Shown here in pieces: positions 1 to 8,803 of a stretch of 45,589 bases of DNA. Location: the NCBI GenBank assembly GCA_964410125.1, contig CAYPGQ010000026.1, positions 1-45,589 of the forward strand. Direction: 5' to 3'. Source of the DNA: G020348385 sp964410125 (lineage in GTDB: Bacteria; Acidobacteriota; Aminicenantia; Aminicenantales; Aminicenantaceae). Each line of letters starts with the position of its first letter. Position 1 is the first letter of the stretch. The translations under genes were made by a program, and so were the position numbers. The notes beneath the pieces were generated by a model. The model saw only the letters and a list, made by a program, of their open reading frames with translations, had not been told where the DNA came from and ran no database searches.

Positions 1-57
1 TACCATGATCGCTACAAATTTAAGCCCGAGGACGTGCAGATACTTTCGATTGAATAG
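1..57 (+). CDS. C-terminal end of an unrecognised protein, cut by the window edge
   Basis: The first 57 bases read as 18 codons (YHDRYKFKPEDVQ, then ILSIE) followed by TAG. The frame is supported because a second copy of the segment at 35849-35887 encodes YHDRLKFKPEDMQ. The differences include a synonymous CCC/CCA change, as expected for coding sequence. The parent protein cannot be identified from so short a tail. The two copies diverge after the shared Gln. Confidence 0.45.
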   Translation, partial: YHDRYKFKPEDVQILSIE

Positions 58-136
58 TTCATTACACTTGTTTTATGTTTGTATATATCTTAAAAAGGGA
101 AAGGTTTAAATACCCCAATAGTAAAGGAGAGATGTT

Positions 137-850
137 TTGCAGCTCGATAACATCACAGACCTGGTAAATGCAGATATAAGGCTTAGAGAATCTGATCACA
201 CGTACATTTTGGAAAAAAAGCCAACAATGGGTTTTTGTAATGTAACCACTTTGGTTAGAGATCAGTTTCCACCTTTTGAAAGAGAAAAACTAGCAAGATG
301 GCTTGTAAATACTTCCCACAAATATAATGATTATACTGAGGAAGAACTTTTACAAGAATGGGAAAATATTATGAACGAAGGGTCAGCAGTACATAAAGAA
401 TTAGAAAATTATATTCTCTCTGGAAAAATCCCCGCGCTTCCGAAAGCTATCAGCGGAATGAATTGGTATGATCAAGAAATAGAATTCTATGGAGACAAGG
501 CTTTCCCGGAAATAATAGTATTTAGTGAAGAATTGGGAGTAGCCGGTACAATGGATTTGCTTGTATATAATTCAAACAATGGTGAATGTAATATATTCGA
601 TTGGAAGACATCAAAGAATATTGATTATAACGGAGGGAAACAAGCAATAACTCAAGCATGTGCAGGGCTGACAGATTGCCGATTTGATCAGTATTCACTA
701 CAGTTAGCTATGTACTCCCATCTATTAGAAAACTATCATGATATCAAAGTTGCCAATCAATATATTGTACAGCTAACGGATACCGATGCAAAATGTATCG
801 AGTGTAAAAATCTTGAGCATAACGTAAGATTGATATTTAAAAACCTGTGA
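137..850 (+). CDS. PD-(D/E)XK nuclease-like protein (RecB/Cas4-type fold)
   Basis: This is a 237-residue protein with the motifs of the PD-(D/E)XK nuclease superfamily: GTMDLL at 137-142 (metal-binding Asp140), DWKTSK at 155-160 (Asp155, Lys157) and the Q-x3-Q-x2-MY helix at 185-193. An upstream GSAVHKELE segment (82-90) resembles motif I of RecB-like nucleases. The start is TTG at 137, about seven bases after GGAG; the nearby ATG at 132 is out of frame and stops quickly. The gene is visibly more AT-rich than the operon to its right, which suggests recent acquisition. No Cas gene, CRISPR array or phage gene lies beside it, so its substrate is unknown. It could be a phage-type exonuclease or a stand-alone DNA repair or defence nuclease. 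Confidence 0.75.
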   Translation: MQLDNITDLVNADIRLRESDHTYILEKKPTMGFCNVTTLVRDQFPPFEREKLARWLVNTSHKYNDYTEEELLQEWENIMNEGSAVHKELENYILSGKIPALPKAISGMNWYDQEIEFYGDKAFPEIIVFSEELGVAGTMDLLVYNSNNGECNIFDWKTSKNIDYNGGKQAITQACAGLTDCRFDQYSLQLAMYSHLLENYHDIKVANQYIVQLTDTDAKCIECKNLEHNVRLIFKNL

Positions 851-953
851 TGTCTCCCCACTTCCGGATCATTCCAGACCTGTTGGCAAAAACAGTAAGG
901 TTGGCCAGTCTATAGCTTCAAAAATGAAAATATGCGTGGGGTAATATGCAAGG

Positions 954-1679
954 TCATCTTTGTTCCTCAATAAGGGATTGCTTAAAAAAACCGAGGATAA
1001 ACCTGGCGGGACCTGACAGGATATATAAAAGAGCGATCAACAGGAAGCACAAGGGGTAGAGGATACAGGCACTGATAATAATGGTTGCCGCCATGACAGT
1101 GAAGATGTTAGTTGTACGGCGAAAATTGAAATGCAAGAGATTCTTGTATTTCAGATTGCTGATCATCAGCAGGGAAAGAGCAAGAACAAGAATCGCAAGG
1201 AAAAATGTATGAATTCCGGCTTCAATTTGTTGGGGATGGTAGATGACAATACCTGCCAGCAGCATAGAAGACGAGGGCACGGTTAAACCCAAATAATATT
1301 TTCGATCGGCCGTTATTCTGGGAAGGATCGTACAGTTGGCGAGGCGCAGGATGCCGGCTGCCAGAAATATAAAGCTTATGATTACGGCATGGCTGGCGGC
1401 AGTTTGCTGTAAGCCCCAAAAATAAATGAGAAACGAAGTTGAGGCGCCAAAAGCAAAAGAATCCGCCAGGGAATCCAGCTCTTCTCCAAATTCCGACTGG
1501 GTATTGGTGGCACGGGCAATAATGCCGTCAATGGCGTCGAGCACAGCCGCCACGATAATAAACAAGGCTGCCAGCGAAAACTTGCCTTGGATGGAGGCAT
1601 GGATACTGAGGAATCCGGCAAATACATATGTGATTGTCACCAAATTTGGAAAAAGATAAATAATCTTTTTTTTATTCAT
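954..1679 (-). CDS. pssA: CDP-diacylglycerol-serine O-phosphatidyltransferase
   Basis: Phosphatidylserine synthase transfers phosphatidate from CDP-diacylglycerol to L-serine at the inner membrane. The diagnostic CDP-alcohol phosphatidyltransferase motif is complete: DG-x2-AR-x8-G-x3-D-x3-D, read as DGIIAR through EELDSLAD at roughly residues 49-72. The remainder is very hydrophobic, with about six to seven predicted membrane segments, and the 241-residue length is normal for the integral-membrane (subclass II) type. Its ATG overlaps the TGA of the decarboxylase gene (ATGA), so the two should be translationally coupled. Together they give the two-step route to phosphatidylethanolamine. This is the last gene of the minus-strand operon. 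Confidence 0.93.
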   Translation of the reverse strand: MNKKKIIYLFPNLVTITYVFAGFLSIHASIQGKFSLAALFIIVAAVLDAIDGIIARATNTQSEFGEELDSLADSFAFGASTSFLIYFWGLQQTAASHAVIISFIFLAAGILRLANCTILPRITADRKYYLGLTVPSSSMLLAGIVIYHPQQIEAGIHTFFLAILVLALSLLMISNLKYKNLLHFNFRRTTNIFTVMAATIIISACILYPLCFLLIALLYILSGPARFILGFFKQSLIEEQR

Positions 1680-2305
1680 GACTTTCTCTCGGCAATAGGG
1701 GTCTCTCCGGCTCTGACTTTCTGGCCTAGACAGACTTTCATATCCACTGTTTTGGGGAGAAATATATCCACGCGTGAACCAAAAAAGATTATTCCTGTCC
1801 TTTGTCCTGCCAGGAGCTCGTCTTTTTCTTTGATATAGGATTTTATGCGCCGCGCTATAGCGCCTGAGATCTGCTTGAAGAAGATATCCGTTCTGTCTCC
1901 TTTGATGTTAACAGATACATGGGCGTTTTTTTCACTGGCAGATTCTTTGTTGGCTGAAAAAAATCGCCCCGGATTCGTCGTGATTGACTGTACGGTCCCG
2001 GCGATAGGCGCCCGGGTTATATGGACATTAAGGATTGAAAGAAAAATGCTGACTCTGGTTGCCGGATAAGGAGATGATGCATCTCCTCCTAGATCTTGGA
2101 TCTTGATGATTGTTCCGTCGGCTGGTGAAAAGATAAGATTATCATTCTGAGGTGTGTAACGGATTGGATCGCGGAAGAAAAAAGCCAACTTTAGTGCAAA
2201 TATAAAAAGAGGTCCCCCTATCCATATCCAGCCGAAGCCGAATGCAGCTGCTGCCAGGATCAGAATAGGCAGAACAAACAGAAGTCCTTCTTTTGCCACT
2301 CTCAT
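1676..2305 (-). CDS. psd: Phosphatidylserine decarboxylase proenzyme, short type
   Basis: This pyruvoyl enzyme converts phosphatidylserine to phosphatidylethanolamine. The 209-residue protein is the short form found in many non-proteobacterial lineages. Two hydrophobic segments lie at about 7-45, followed by the catalytic region: PADG at 61-64, NVHITRAP with His95 at 93-100, and the self-cleavage site FFGS at 174-177. Cleavage between Gly176 and Ser177 would create the pyruvoyl group. The gene starts 13 bases after the kinase stop and overlaps pssA by four bases. No strong Shine-Dalgarno sits directly before ATG 2305, so expression probably depends on read-through from the kinase gene; an in-frame GTG two codons inside is an alternative start. 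Confidence 0.93.
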   Translation of the reverse strand: MRVAKEGLLFVLPILILAAAAFGFGWIWIGGPLFIFALKLAFFFRDPIRYTPQNDNLIFSPADGTIIKIQDLGGDASSPYPATRVSIFLSILNVHITRAPIAGTVQSITTNPGRFFSANKESASEKNAHVSVNIKGDRTDIFFKQISGAIARRIKSYIKEKDELLAGQRTGIIFFGSRVDIFLPKTVDMKVCLGQKVRAGETPIAERKS

Positions 2306-2318
2306 GAGAGGATTATTC

Positions 2319-5300
2319 TCAAGAACTCTCCAATTCTGATTTAGTATGGTTTAGATGATCTTCCGCCCCAATCCCGTGAAATATTTTTGCGGCCTTCATT
2401 AAATATTCCTGACGTTTATTCCCCTCTGCATGCCGCCCCATCTCATAATAGGCTGTGCCCTGCTCAAGAGGCATCATAAGGCGTTTGGCCACATCCAATC
2501 CCTTGGCCCATGCTTTCCAGGCCGGTTTCGGATTCCCGTTCAACCAGCTAAAGAGGCCCTCCCATATGAGATAGTTCGGCCTCCCTATTGCGAACACACG
2601 CGAATATTCAGCCAGAGTCTTGCACGCGTTCCGGGCCAACCGGATGAGCGGTTTCAATTGCTCCGCCGGAAGGTTTTGATTCACTTCCCAGATCCGAAGA
2701 AAAGCTTCGGCGACAGCGGAACTCGATATGACTCCGGCATATCTGGGATCAGAATGGGCAAAGAGAGCGAGAGTGGTCTCAGCCGTTCTTTGGGCCGCCT
2801 GCAGATCGTTTTGGTACACATGGACCAGTGCCATTACCCCATACATCAAGAGTTTTTCAAAACGGTGCTCATCCGAGAGGTGCTCGATATCTAGGGTGTT
2901 CAAGATGAGTTTGGCATTTTTGAACTGCCCTAGGCACACCTGGTTGTATGCCATGCCGAATAAGCCCCAACATTGATTCTGTATATCGCCTCTGCGCAGG
3001 GCAGATTTATAAAGGCTTTCGTACAACCTGATGCTGTAGCCATATTCGCCCTGTAGGAAAGCAAGTGGGCCTAGGATCGACAAGGTGATCTCCCAACGAC
3101 GCCAGTCTCCTAGTCCGTTGAAAATTTCGATCGCCCTCTCTCCCGACTCCTCTACTTTTTTCCAGTTTCCGTTGCCCAGATAGTAGGAGGACGTCACCAT
3201 GAGAGCGTAGCCCAGGGTGTGATGCGGATCGACCCTGATCGCGACTTCCTGGGCCCTGCGGCTGTAGGTTTCCGCCAGAGAATGCAGCGAGACCACCCCT
3301 GCTCCAAGGCAAAGATTAGCGTATTCCCTAGCGAGCTCTGGAGAGGGGCCGGCCAGCTCCGCCAGATTGATCGCGCACAGGACGGAATAGATCGCAAACA
3401 TTTTTTCCTGGGAGTAATAATAGATTTCGGAGAGATGCTCATACACCCGGGCGGTCTCCAGCAGGATGTCTTTTTTCGCCTTCCTGCGGCCCACGAACAT
3501 CGACGGCCACAGGCGATGGCAGATTTGAATGGAGGCTTGCCTGGCTAACCCCGCCATAAGTTTTATGCCTTTGGGAGGAAACGGCCGTTTAAGATGAGCC
3601 AGGGCCTTGTGCAGATGGTCCTGGCTGTCCGCCAGTCGTCCTAGTCCCAATAGGGATTCTCCCAACTGCTGCTCCCAATGTGCGCGCTGTAAGAGTCCGC
3701 TGGGTGTTTCTTTGAGTGCATCAAGCTTGAGAACCTCGGTCAACAGCGAATTGACTTCTTGATAGGCATACCCTCTTAAGGCCCGGTATGCGGCTTTTTC
3801 TAGGTATTTGATCTCTTTTTCAGATATTTTTGCCTCACGAAAATGCACCACCAACTGAATGGCGATCATCTCCGACTGATCTCCGTAAAGCTCTTCCAGC
3901 GCGGCTCCCACTTTTTCGTGGTGATAGATCCGTTCCGACTCATCCAGGTTGTTGTAGAGATAACGCTGGAACATAATATGCTGGAAACGGTATTTTGAGA
4001 GGCGGTTTTTGTTTATGCGTTGAATTCCTTCCGCTTTTATCAGATGAAGACGATGATGCAGATCTTGACTGAGCCGGTGCACTATCTCATCTGCATTAAC
4101 GCCCTGCACGCGGGCGATCACTTCAGCTGTAAACACCTCGCCCTCCACACTCGCCAGGTCAAGGATTTCACGAAGCTCCGCTGGCAATTTCCCGATCCGC
4201 TCCGCTATGACCGCTTCCACCCGAGCCGGCAGCTTATCCCAATCCAGTCCTGGCCCCTCGATCCAGCGGTTGTGGGTATCAAGCACCAGGGCCATTCTTT
4301 CCTTCATGCTTTTTAAGAGTTCGATGGTAAACAGGGGAAGGCCTTTGGTCTGCTGGAACAGTGTGTCTCTAAAGCCTTTTCCCAACTGGTTCGGCTCGGT
4401 GTCTAAGTAGGCCTCCAAGAAATGACGGTCTCCTTTGTAACCGATCTCGACTTTAATGTCGTCGAAGGTTCTTTCAAACTCATTAATGACCGGAATTAGA
4501 GGATGGCGCATTCCATCACGGCTAAACGATAAATCAGCAGGCCTGTAAGCGCCTAAGATCAACACCCTCGATCCTTCTATTCTGCGACCTAAATGAAACA
4601 ACAGACTGATCGATCCTGTGTCGGCCCACTGTAGATCGTCAAGAACCAGCAGCAAAGGGTGTTCGCGTCCGATGGTCTGCAATACGCGTGTGTATTGCTC
4701 AAAAATATCACTTTGCTGGAGGCTCAGTGCCACCTCATTTCTGGATTTACTCTGGATCATGTTCTTCAGTTTCTTTTTATACTGAGGTACCTCTGCATCA
4801 AAGCCTTTCAGCCGTGAGACAAGAGCTTCAGCGTTCACAAAAGAATCGATCAAATCAGGGCCCGATTCTGCGATCGCTCTTGTGGCGAGAGGCAGCAGGT
4901 TCCACAATCGGTAGGCATGTTTCCGGGATATTGCCCCGGCCGAATACTTGGTTTCAACATCTCCGGTGAGAAGATTCATGATCTCACGGAAAGGGTGGTA
5001 TGCGTCTCCGATTCCAGTGTGTGCGTTGCAGTTGCCCAGGGCTACGATCAGATCTAAATGCTTCTCCTGGGCACGCCGCGAAAATTCGTGAATAAGGGCT
5101 GTTTTGCCGCTCCCAGCATCTCCAACGATGAACGATATGCGTCCTTTCTTGCTGAGGGAACTTTCTAAGTGAATCTTTAATTTTTCCAGTTCGTTTTCAC
5201 GTGCCACAAATGTTTTAGGCTTTTCATACAGGGAAGAGTCCTCCTGGATCATCAGGAACTTGGGCGTTCGAAGATAATCGGAAACCGTGGTGGAATGAAT

Positions 5301-6251
5301 CCCTTTTTTTATGTCGTCCAATTCATGGGCTATAACTTCGATATTCTGATATCGCTCGTTCGGGTCCTTTTTTAGACATCGAAGGATAAGTTTATTAAGT
5401 TCTGGTGAGAGACTATTATTATATTGCTTCGGCTCAGGGGGCTCTGGCGATTTGTGCTTGGTTACGATATTGAGGACCTCATCTCCTTCAAAAGGCATTT
5501 GCCCCGTAACCATCTCGTATAAGATTGTACCCAAGGAATAGATGTCGGAACGCTGGTCGACCAGGGCTCCTTCTCTCTGTTCGGGAGACATGTATAGGGG
5601 AGTGCCGATGGCAACACCGACATCGTTGATGTCCGAACCTCCCAGAGAACGGGCGATGCCAAAATCCATTATGCGGAGCGTCTCGTTTTTATCCATCATG
5701 ATGTTTTGAGGTTTCAGGTCGCGATGGACGACGCCTAATTTATGGGCTTCGGCCAATCCCTCGCAGATCTGTTCTGTGATGAACAGGGCCTCCTTCTCGG
5801 TCAGCTTTCCTTTCCTCCGGATGATCGTCCTTAGTGTTTCACCGTCCACATATTCCATTATGATGTAATGGGTACCCGCTTCTTCTCCAAAATGATATAA
5901 GCGGCATATATTTTTGTGGGAAATCTTGCGAGCGAGTTTGAGTTCATTCCTGAAAAACTCGACCAGCTTTTCGTCGGCTGTAATCTTGGGGCTTATCAGC
6001 TTTAAGGCGACCTCTTCATCAATTTTATTATCCAAAACTCTATATACTCGGCCCATTCCCCCAGTTCCCAAATGTTTAATTACTTCATAACGATCCGCAA
6101 ATTTTGTGCCACTTGAAAGCTTGAAGGGGGAAAAAATCATCCGCAGAGTCGAATCCGATTTTGTATCTTTGGAAGGGGTAAGCTTAATCCCGCACTTAAC
6201 ACAGAGTCGTGAACCGGAAGGATATGTTGAATGGCAGAGCGGGCATTCCAT
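2319..6251 (-). CDS. Zinc-ribbon serine/threonine kinase fused to AAA ATPase and TPR-like C-terminus
   Basis: This 1310-residue signalling protein begins with a zinc ribbon (CPLC at 3-6, CVKC at 17-20). A complete Hanks-type kinase domain follows at about 55-315: glycine loop LGTGGMG 61-67, Lys84, HRDLKPQN 176-183, DFG 196-198 and SPE 222-224. A second nucleotide-binding module follows, with Walker A GDAGSGKT at 377-384 and Walker B LLLVLDDLQWAD at 533-544, as in PknK-like and MalT-type STAND ATPases. The remaining 500 or so residues are helical repeats of TPR character. No membrane segment is evident, so it is probably cytoplasmic. STAND/TPR architecture suggests ligand-triggered switching, but the signal cannot be inferred. 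It shares an operon with the two phospholipid synthesis genes. Confidence 0.88.
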   Translation of the reverse strand: MECPLCHSTYPSGSRLCVKCGIKLTPSKDTKSDSTLRMIFSPFKLSSGTKFADRYEVIKHLGTGGMGRVYRVLDNKIDEEVALKLISPKITADEKLVEFFRNELKLARKISHKNICRLYHFGEEAGTHYIIMEYVDGETLRTIIRRKGKLTEKEALFITEQICEGLAEAHKLGVVHRDLKPQNIMMDKNETLRIMDFGIARSLGGSDINDVGVAIGTPLYMSPEQREGALVDQRSDIYSLGTILYEMVTGQMPFEGDEVLNIVTKHKSPEPPEPKQYNNSLSPELNKLILRCLKKDPNERYQNIEVIAHELDDIKKGIHSTTVSDYLRTPKFLMIQEDSSLYEKPKTFVARENELEKLKIHLESSLSKKGRISFIVGDAGSGKTALIHEFSRRAQEKHLDLIVALGNCNAHTGIGDAYHPFREIMNLLTGDVETKYSAGAISRKHAYRLWNLLPLATRAIAESGPDLIDSFVNAEALVSRLKGFDAEVPQYKKKLKNMIQSKSRNEVALSLQQSDIFEQYTRVLQTIGREHPLLLVLDDLQWADTGSISLLFHLGRRIEGSRVLILGAYRPADLSFSRDGMRHPLIPVINEFERTFDDIKVEIGYKGDRHFLEAYLDTEPNQLGKGFRDTLFQQTKGLPLFTIELLKSMKERMALVLDTHNRWIEGPGLDWDKLPARVEAVIAERIGKLPAELREILDLASVEGEVFTAEVIARVQGVNADEIVHRLSQDLHHRLHLIKAEGIQRINKNRLSKYRFQHIMFQRYLYNNLDESERIYHHEKVGAALEELYGDQSEMIAIQLVVHFREAKISEKEIKYLEKAAYRALRGYAYQEVNSLLTEVLKLDALKETPSGLLQRAHWEQQLGESLLGLGRLADSQDHLHKALAHLKRPFPPKGIKLMAGLARQASIQICHRLWPSMFVGRRKAKKDILLETARVYEHLSEIYYYSQEKMFAIYSVLCAINLAELAGPSPELAREYANLCLGAGVVSLHSLAETYSRRAQEVAIRVDPHHTLGYALMVTSSYYLGNGNWKKVEESGERAIEIFNGLGDWRRWEITLSILGPLAFLQGEYGYSIRLYESLYKSALRRGDIQNQCWGLFGMAYNQVCLGQFKNAKLILNTLDIEHLSDEHRFEKLLMYGVMALVHVYQNDLQAAQRTAETTLALFAHSDPRYAGVISSSAVAEAFLRIWEVNQNLPAEQLKPLIRLARNACKTLAEYSRVFAIGRPNYLIWEGLFSWLNGNPKPAWKAWAKGLDVAKRLMMPLEQGTAYYEMGRHAEGNKRQEYLMKAAKIFHGIGAEDHLNHTKSELESS

Positions 6252-6288
6252 GGTTTTTGGAGTTTGCTATCTTCCTAATAATAGTTTT

Positions 6289-7344
6289 TCAGAAAAAACG
6301 AGTCAAGGCGAGCTTTTTCAAAACCGAATCGATGAATGTTTTTTCAAAGGTCCCGGAGTCGATTTCTTTCTCCAATCGTTCTTCCAGGCATGACCATTCT
6401 TCAATATCCAATTGTCCTTCGCGATACAACCGGCTGAACTCCCAGGCATAGGGGTTGTATCTTAGCCTTTTAAAATCGCAGTTCAGCATCAGGAGATTTA
6501 TAAGACAGTTGGTGTGCAAGGGGTGCTCGTCACCGGCTGAGATCAGACCTTTAGCGAGGATTGTCTTATTATGTTTTTTAATGTTGTATTCCAGAGCACT
6601 GAAAGGGCGGACGAAACGGGGCAGGTTTTTGGCTTGATTCCAGGTAGAATTAAAAAATTCCTTTTCGCTTTCCTCAAGAGGAATCTTTAAATACTTTTCA
6701 GGGAACCACTTTAAGGTCAGCATTAATAGGAAAAAAAGCCCGCGCGGAGGGAAAAACAACAGATTGGGATTTTTATATTTGAGAAAACCTGTCTGCACAG
6801 GGGAAAAGCCGAGAGCGATAAACGGTATCCGTTTTTCCATAGCGATTTTAGCGGCAGTATAAAGGGTTATGATTATGCATTTAGGGCAAAGTGTGCGGAT
6901 CATGGATCGGCCGGAATGCCTGTGTTGCAACCAATATGAATAGAGTTTTTTGTAGAAATTCATGCCGGGACTCTGCCACACATGTTCGACATTCAACCTA
7001 TCGATGGTTTTTTGGATGTTACGTTTGGCCACGGGGCTCATGAATCCCGTGTCGCAAGTGTATGCCAAAACCTTGAGATTATATTTTTCCTTCAGTACAT
7101 AAAGGAGATAGGTGCTGTCTTTGCCTCCGCTTAGGCAGAGTAAACAATCGTATTCTCCCTTGCTCCGGTTATTTGCTATGAATTTTTCGAATCGGGATTT
7201 TAATCGAATCCCGCCATTTTTGTTACTTTTATTCTTCCGATCAAAATATTTCTGCCATTTCAGGCAGTAGTTGCAGACGTTATCCTGGTTGTACTCTATG
7301 CCTGGAAATGTCTCGGGCAACAGACAGCGAGCACATTTTTTCAT
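6289..7344 (-). CDS. PP-loop ATP pyrophosphatase, N-acetyl-sugar amidotransferase-like
   Basis: This 351-residue protein has an adenine-nucleotide alpha-hydrolase P-loop, SGGKDST, at 72-78. It also has three CxxC pairs: CARC at 4-7, CNYC at 24-27 and CPKC at 153-156. An N-terminal zinc-ribbon pattern before a PP-loop is typical of the WbpG/PseA-like amidotransferase group, which adenylates a substrate before adding an amino group. tRNA-thiolation relatives share the same chemistry, so the substrate is uncertain. The start codon directly abuts the stop of the GNAT-like gene, and the kinase follows 37 bases downstream. That context suggests modification of a surface sugar or lipid, which is inference. 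Confidence 0.72.
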   Translation of the reverse strand: MKKCARCLLPETFPGIEYNQDNVCNYCLKWQKYFDRKNKSNKNGGIRLKSRFEKFIANNRSKGEYDCLLCLSGGKDSTYLLYVLKEKYNLKVLAYTCDTGFMSPVAKRNIQKTIDRLNVEHVWQSPGMNFYKKLYSYWLQHRHSGRSMIRTLCPKCIIITLYTAAKIAMEKRIPFIALGFSPVQTGFLKYKNPNLLFFPPRGLFFLLMLTLKWFPEKYLKIPLEESEKEFFNSTWNQAKNLPRFVRPFSALEYNIKKHNKTILAKGLISAGDEHPLHTNCLINLLMLNCDFKRLRYNPYAWEFSRLYREGQLDIEEWSCLEERLEKEIDSGTFEKTFIDSVLKKLALTRFF

Positions 7345-8481
7345 TTATAACCGTTTCTGAAATATCCGGTAGCGCTTATACACTTTACCTTGCATGGCCT
7401 CCATCTCTTTGCGGATCCGGGTATTTGTTTCAAGTTCGAGATGGCTGTCCATGTATGTGAAGCCGGCTTCCCTGGCTTTCTCGAACATCCTGTAACCCAT
7501 GAGCACGTCTATGCCCCTTCCCCTGTGTTCCTTTTTTATGCCACCAAATAGAAGATCAAGCTGTTTGGTTTGTTTCGTTTCCCGAAGAATATATATGAAC
7601 CCTAAGGGCAAAAGCTTTCCCTTTGCTTTGCATATGCCTTTAGAAACGTTAGGGAGGGCAAGCACAAAACCCACAATCTCGTTATCATATGAGACCAGTT
7701 GTACGAATCGCGGATCAAAGATGTTCAGGGCTATCGTGGGCAAAGCGACTTCTTCATGATCATCATAGGACATATAACCGTAAAGGTCGCGGAAACTTTC
7801 GTTCATCAACCTGCGAACCTTTTTTATGTAAGGCCGGAGATCGCGTCTCTTGGAATAATCCAGGAGAAGATATTTTCCTTTCTGGATCACTCTCTGATTG
7901 ATTCTTTCATACAAGTCGGGCATTTTCCCGGGAATGGGAACCTTATACACAACATAGTCCACTTCTTTGTCATATCCCGCATCAACAAGGAGTTCGACCA
8001 CGTATTTAAAGTTGCAGTTCGTCATTATGGATGGATTGTGCTCAAATCCCTCAACCAAAAAACCTTGAGGTTCCGGGGCATCATCGGATAATCCTACAGG
8101 ACCGACAATTTTTTTCATGCCGCGTTTCCGTGCCCAATGTTCTGCATATCCCATCAAGGCTTTAGCCGCTTCTGGATCGTTCTGGCATTCGAGATAAGAG
8201 AATCTTGCATTTCGTTCTCCGCGCAAGGCATTGTACTTGTGATGGATACCCACCATGATGCGGCCGACAGCTGTAGAGTTCCGGTAGGCCAGAACTAAGC
8301 TCGTTTGGTAAGTCTTCAGGGATGTGTTGATCCTGGGATTGAAGTATCTCCGCTCCAACATATGGAACGGAGGCACCCACGTCTTGTGGTCTCGATGCAA
8401 ATCCGCCGGAAGCCTGATAAATCGTCGCAGTTCCCGTTTGCTTTCAACCGGCTTTATGATTACAGACATTCCCTCTCTCAA
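7345..8481 (-). CDS. GNAT-like acyltransferase family protein
   Basis: The 378-residue protein resembles the uncharacterised GNAT-like family that opens with a segment of the form IKPVxSKRELRRFIRLPxxL and WVPP. A duplicated acetyltransferase fold is suggested: an N-terminal half with AVGRIMVGI near 70-80, and a C-terminal half with a RGRGIDVLMGYRM segment near 320-335 resembling the acetyl-CoA pyrophosphate loop (R/Q-x2-G-x-G/A). The substrate is unknown. The frame can start at TTG 8481 or at ATG 8469, where a GAGAG lies a few bases upstream; ATG 8469 seems equally good. It is the first gene of the operon leading to psd and pssA. Confidence 0.72.
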   Translation of the reverse strand: MREGMSVIIKPVESKRELRRFIRLPADLHRDHKTWVPPFHMLERRYFNPRINTSLKTYQTSLVLAYRNSTAVGRIMVGIHHKYNALRGERNARFSYLECQNDPEAAKALMGYAEHWARKRGMKKIVGPVGLSDDAPEPQGFLVEGFEHNPSIMTNCNFKYVVELLVDAGYDKEVDYVVYKVPIPGKMPDLYERINQRVIQKGKYLLLDYSKRRDLRPYIKKVRRLMNESFRDLYGYMSYDDHEEVALPTIALNIFDPRFVQLVSYDNEIVGFVLALPNVSKGICKAKGKLLPLGFIYILRETKQTKQLDLLFGGIKKEHRGRGIDVLMGYRMFEKAREAGFTYMDSHLELETNTRIRKEMEAMQGKVYKRYRIFQKRL

Positions 8482-8803
8482 TGTACCGCCGTCATATTAA
8501 AAATTCCAATTTCTACAATTTCAATCCATGGAAGGCAAATGGCACAACAAAGTTCCCGGAAACGTCCACTATCTTCGTCTCAGGATTGATATCCACTGTG
8601 GCATCTGCATAGGGAAAAATTTGCTGTTTCATTTGCAGCAATAAACATATACAATCCGTGTTTTTTAAGTTATTGAGGAAACCGTATAGAGGCTATTTTG
8701 TTAGCTCCTTTATTGCTTATGATGAAAATCCTGAAAAATTTATCTAATAAATACTTAATTAGGTAATAAATGTCAATTCAAGTGCTGATTATTCCAAATC
8801 GTT
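8482..8803. other. Intergenic region upstream of the GNAT-to-pssA operon
   Basis: This stretch of 322 bases separates the permease stop from the GNAT-like gene. It should contain the operon promoter. A TTGACA lies at 8771-8776 on the minus strand with TATTTA 17 bases further (8748-8753), a weak candidate. A 39-codon minus-strand frame at 8513-8632 ends VDVSGNFVVPFAFHG, vaguely like an amidohydrolase N-terminus, but has no ribosome binding site. No other gene is visible. Confidence 0.35.

Noticed and set aside
137..850. Cas4 and a nearby CRISPR system
   Set aside because: The nuclease fold is shared by many families, the Cas4 Cys cluster is not evident, and no regularly spaced repeats are present.
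2430..5662. Several long frames on both strands within the kinase gene
   Set aside because: They overlap the kinase throughout, lack ribosome binding sites and recognisable domains, and arise from its codon composition.
8513..8632. 39-codon frame resembling an amidohydrolase N-terminus
   Set aside because: Only a short VDVSG..VVP resemblance, no ribosome binding site and no continuation; could be chance.
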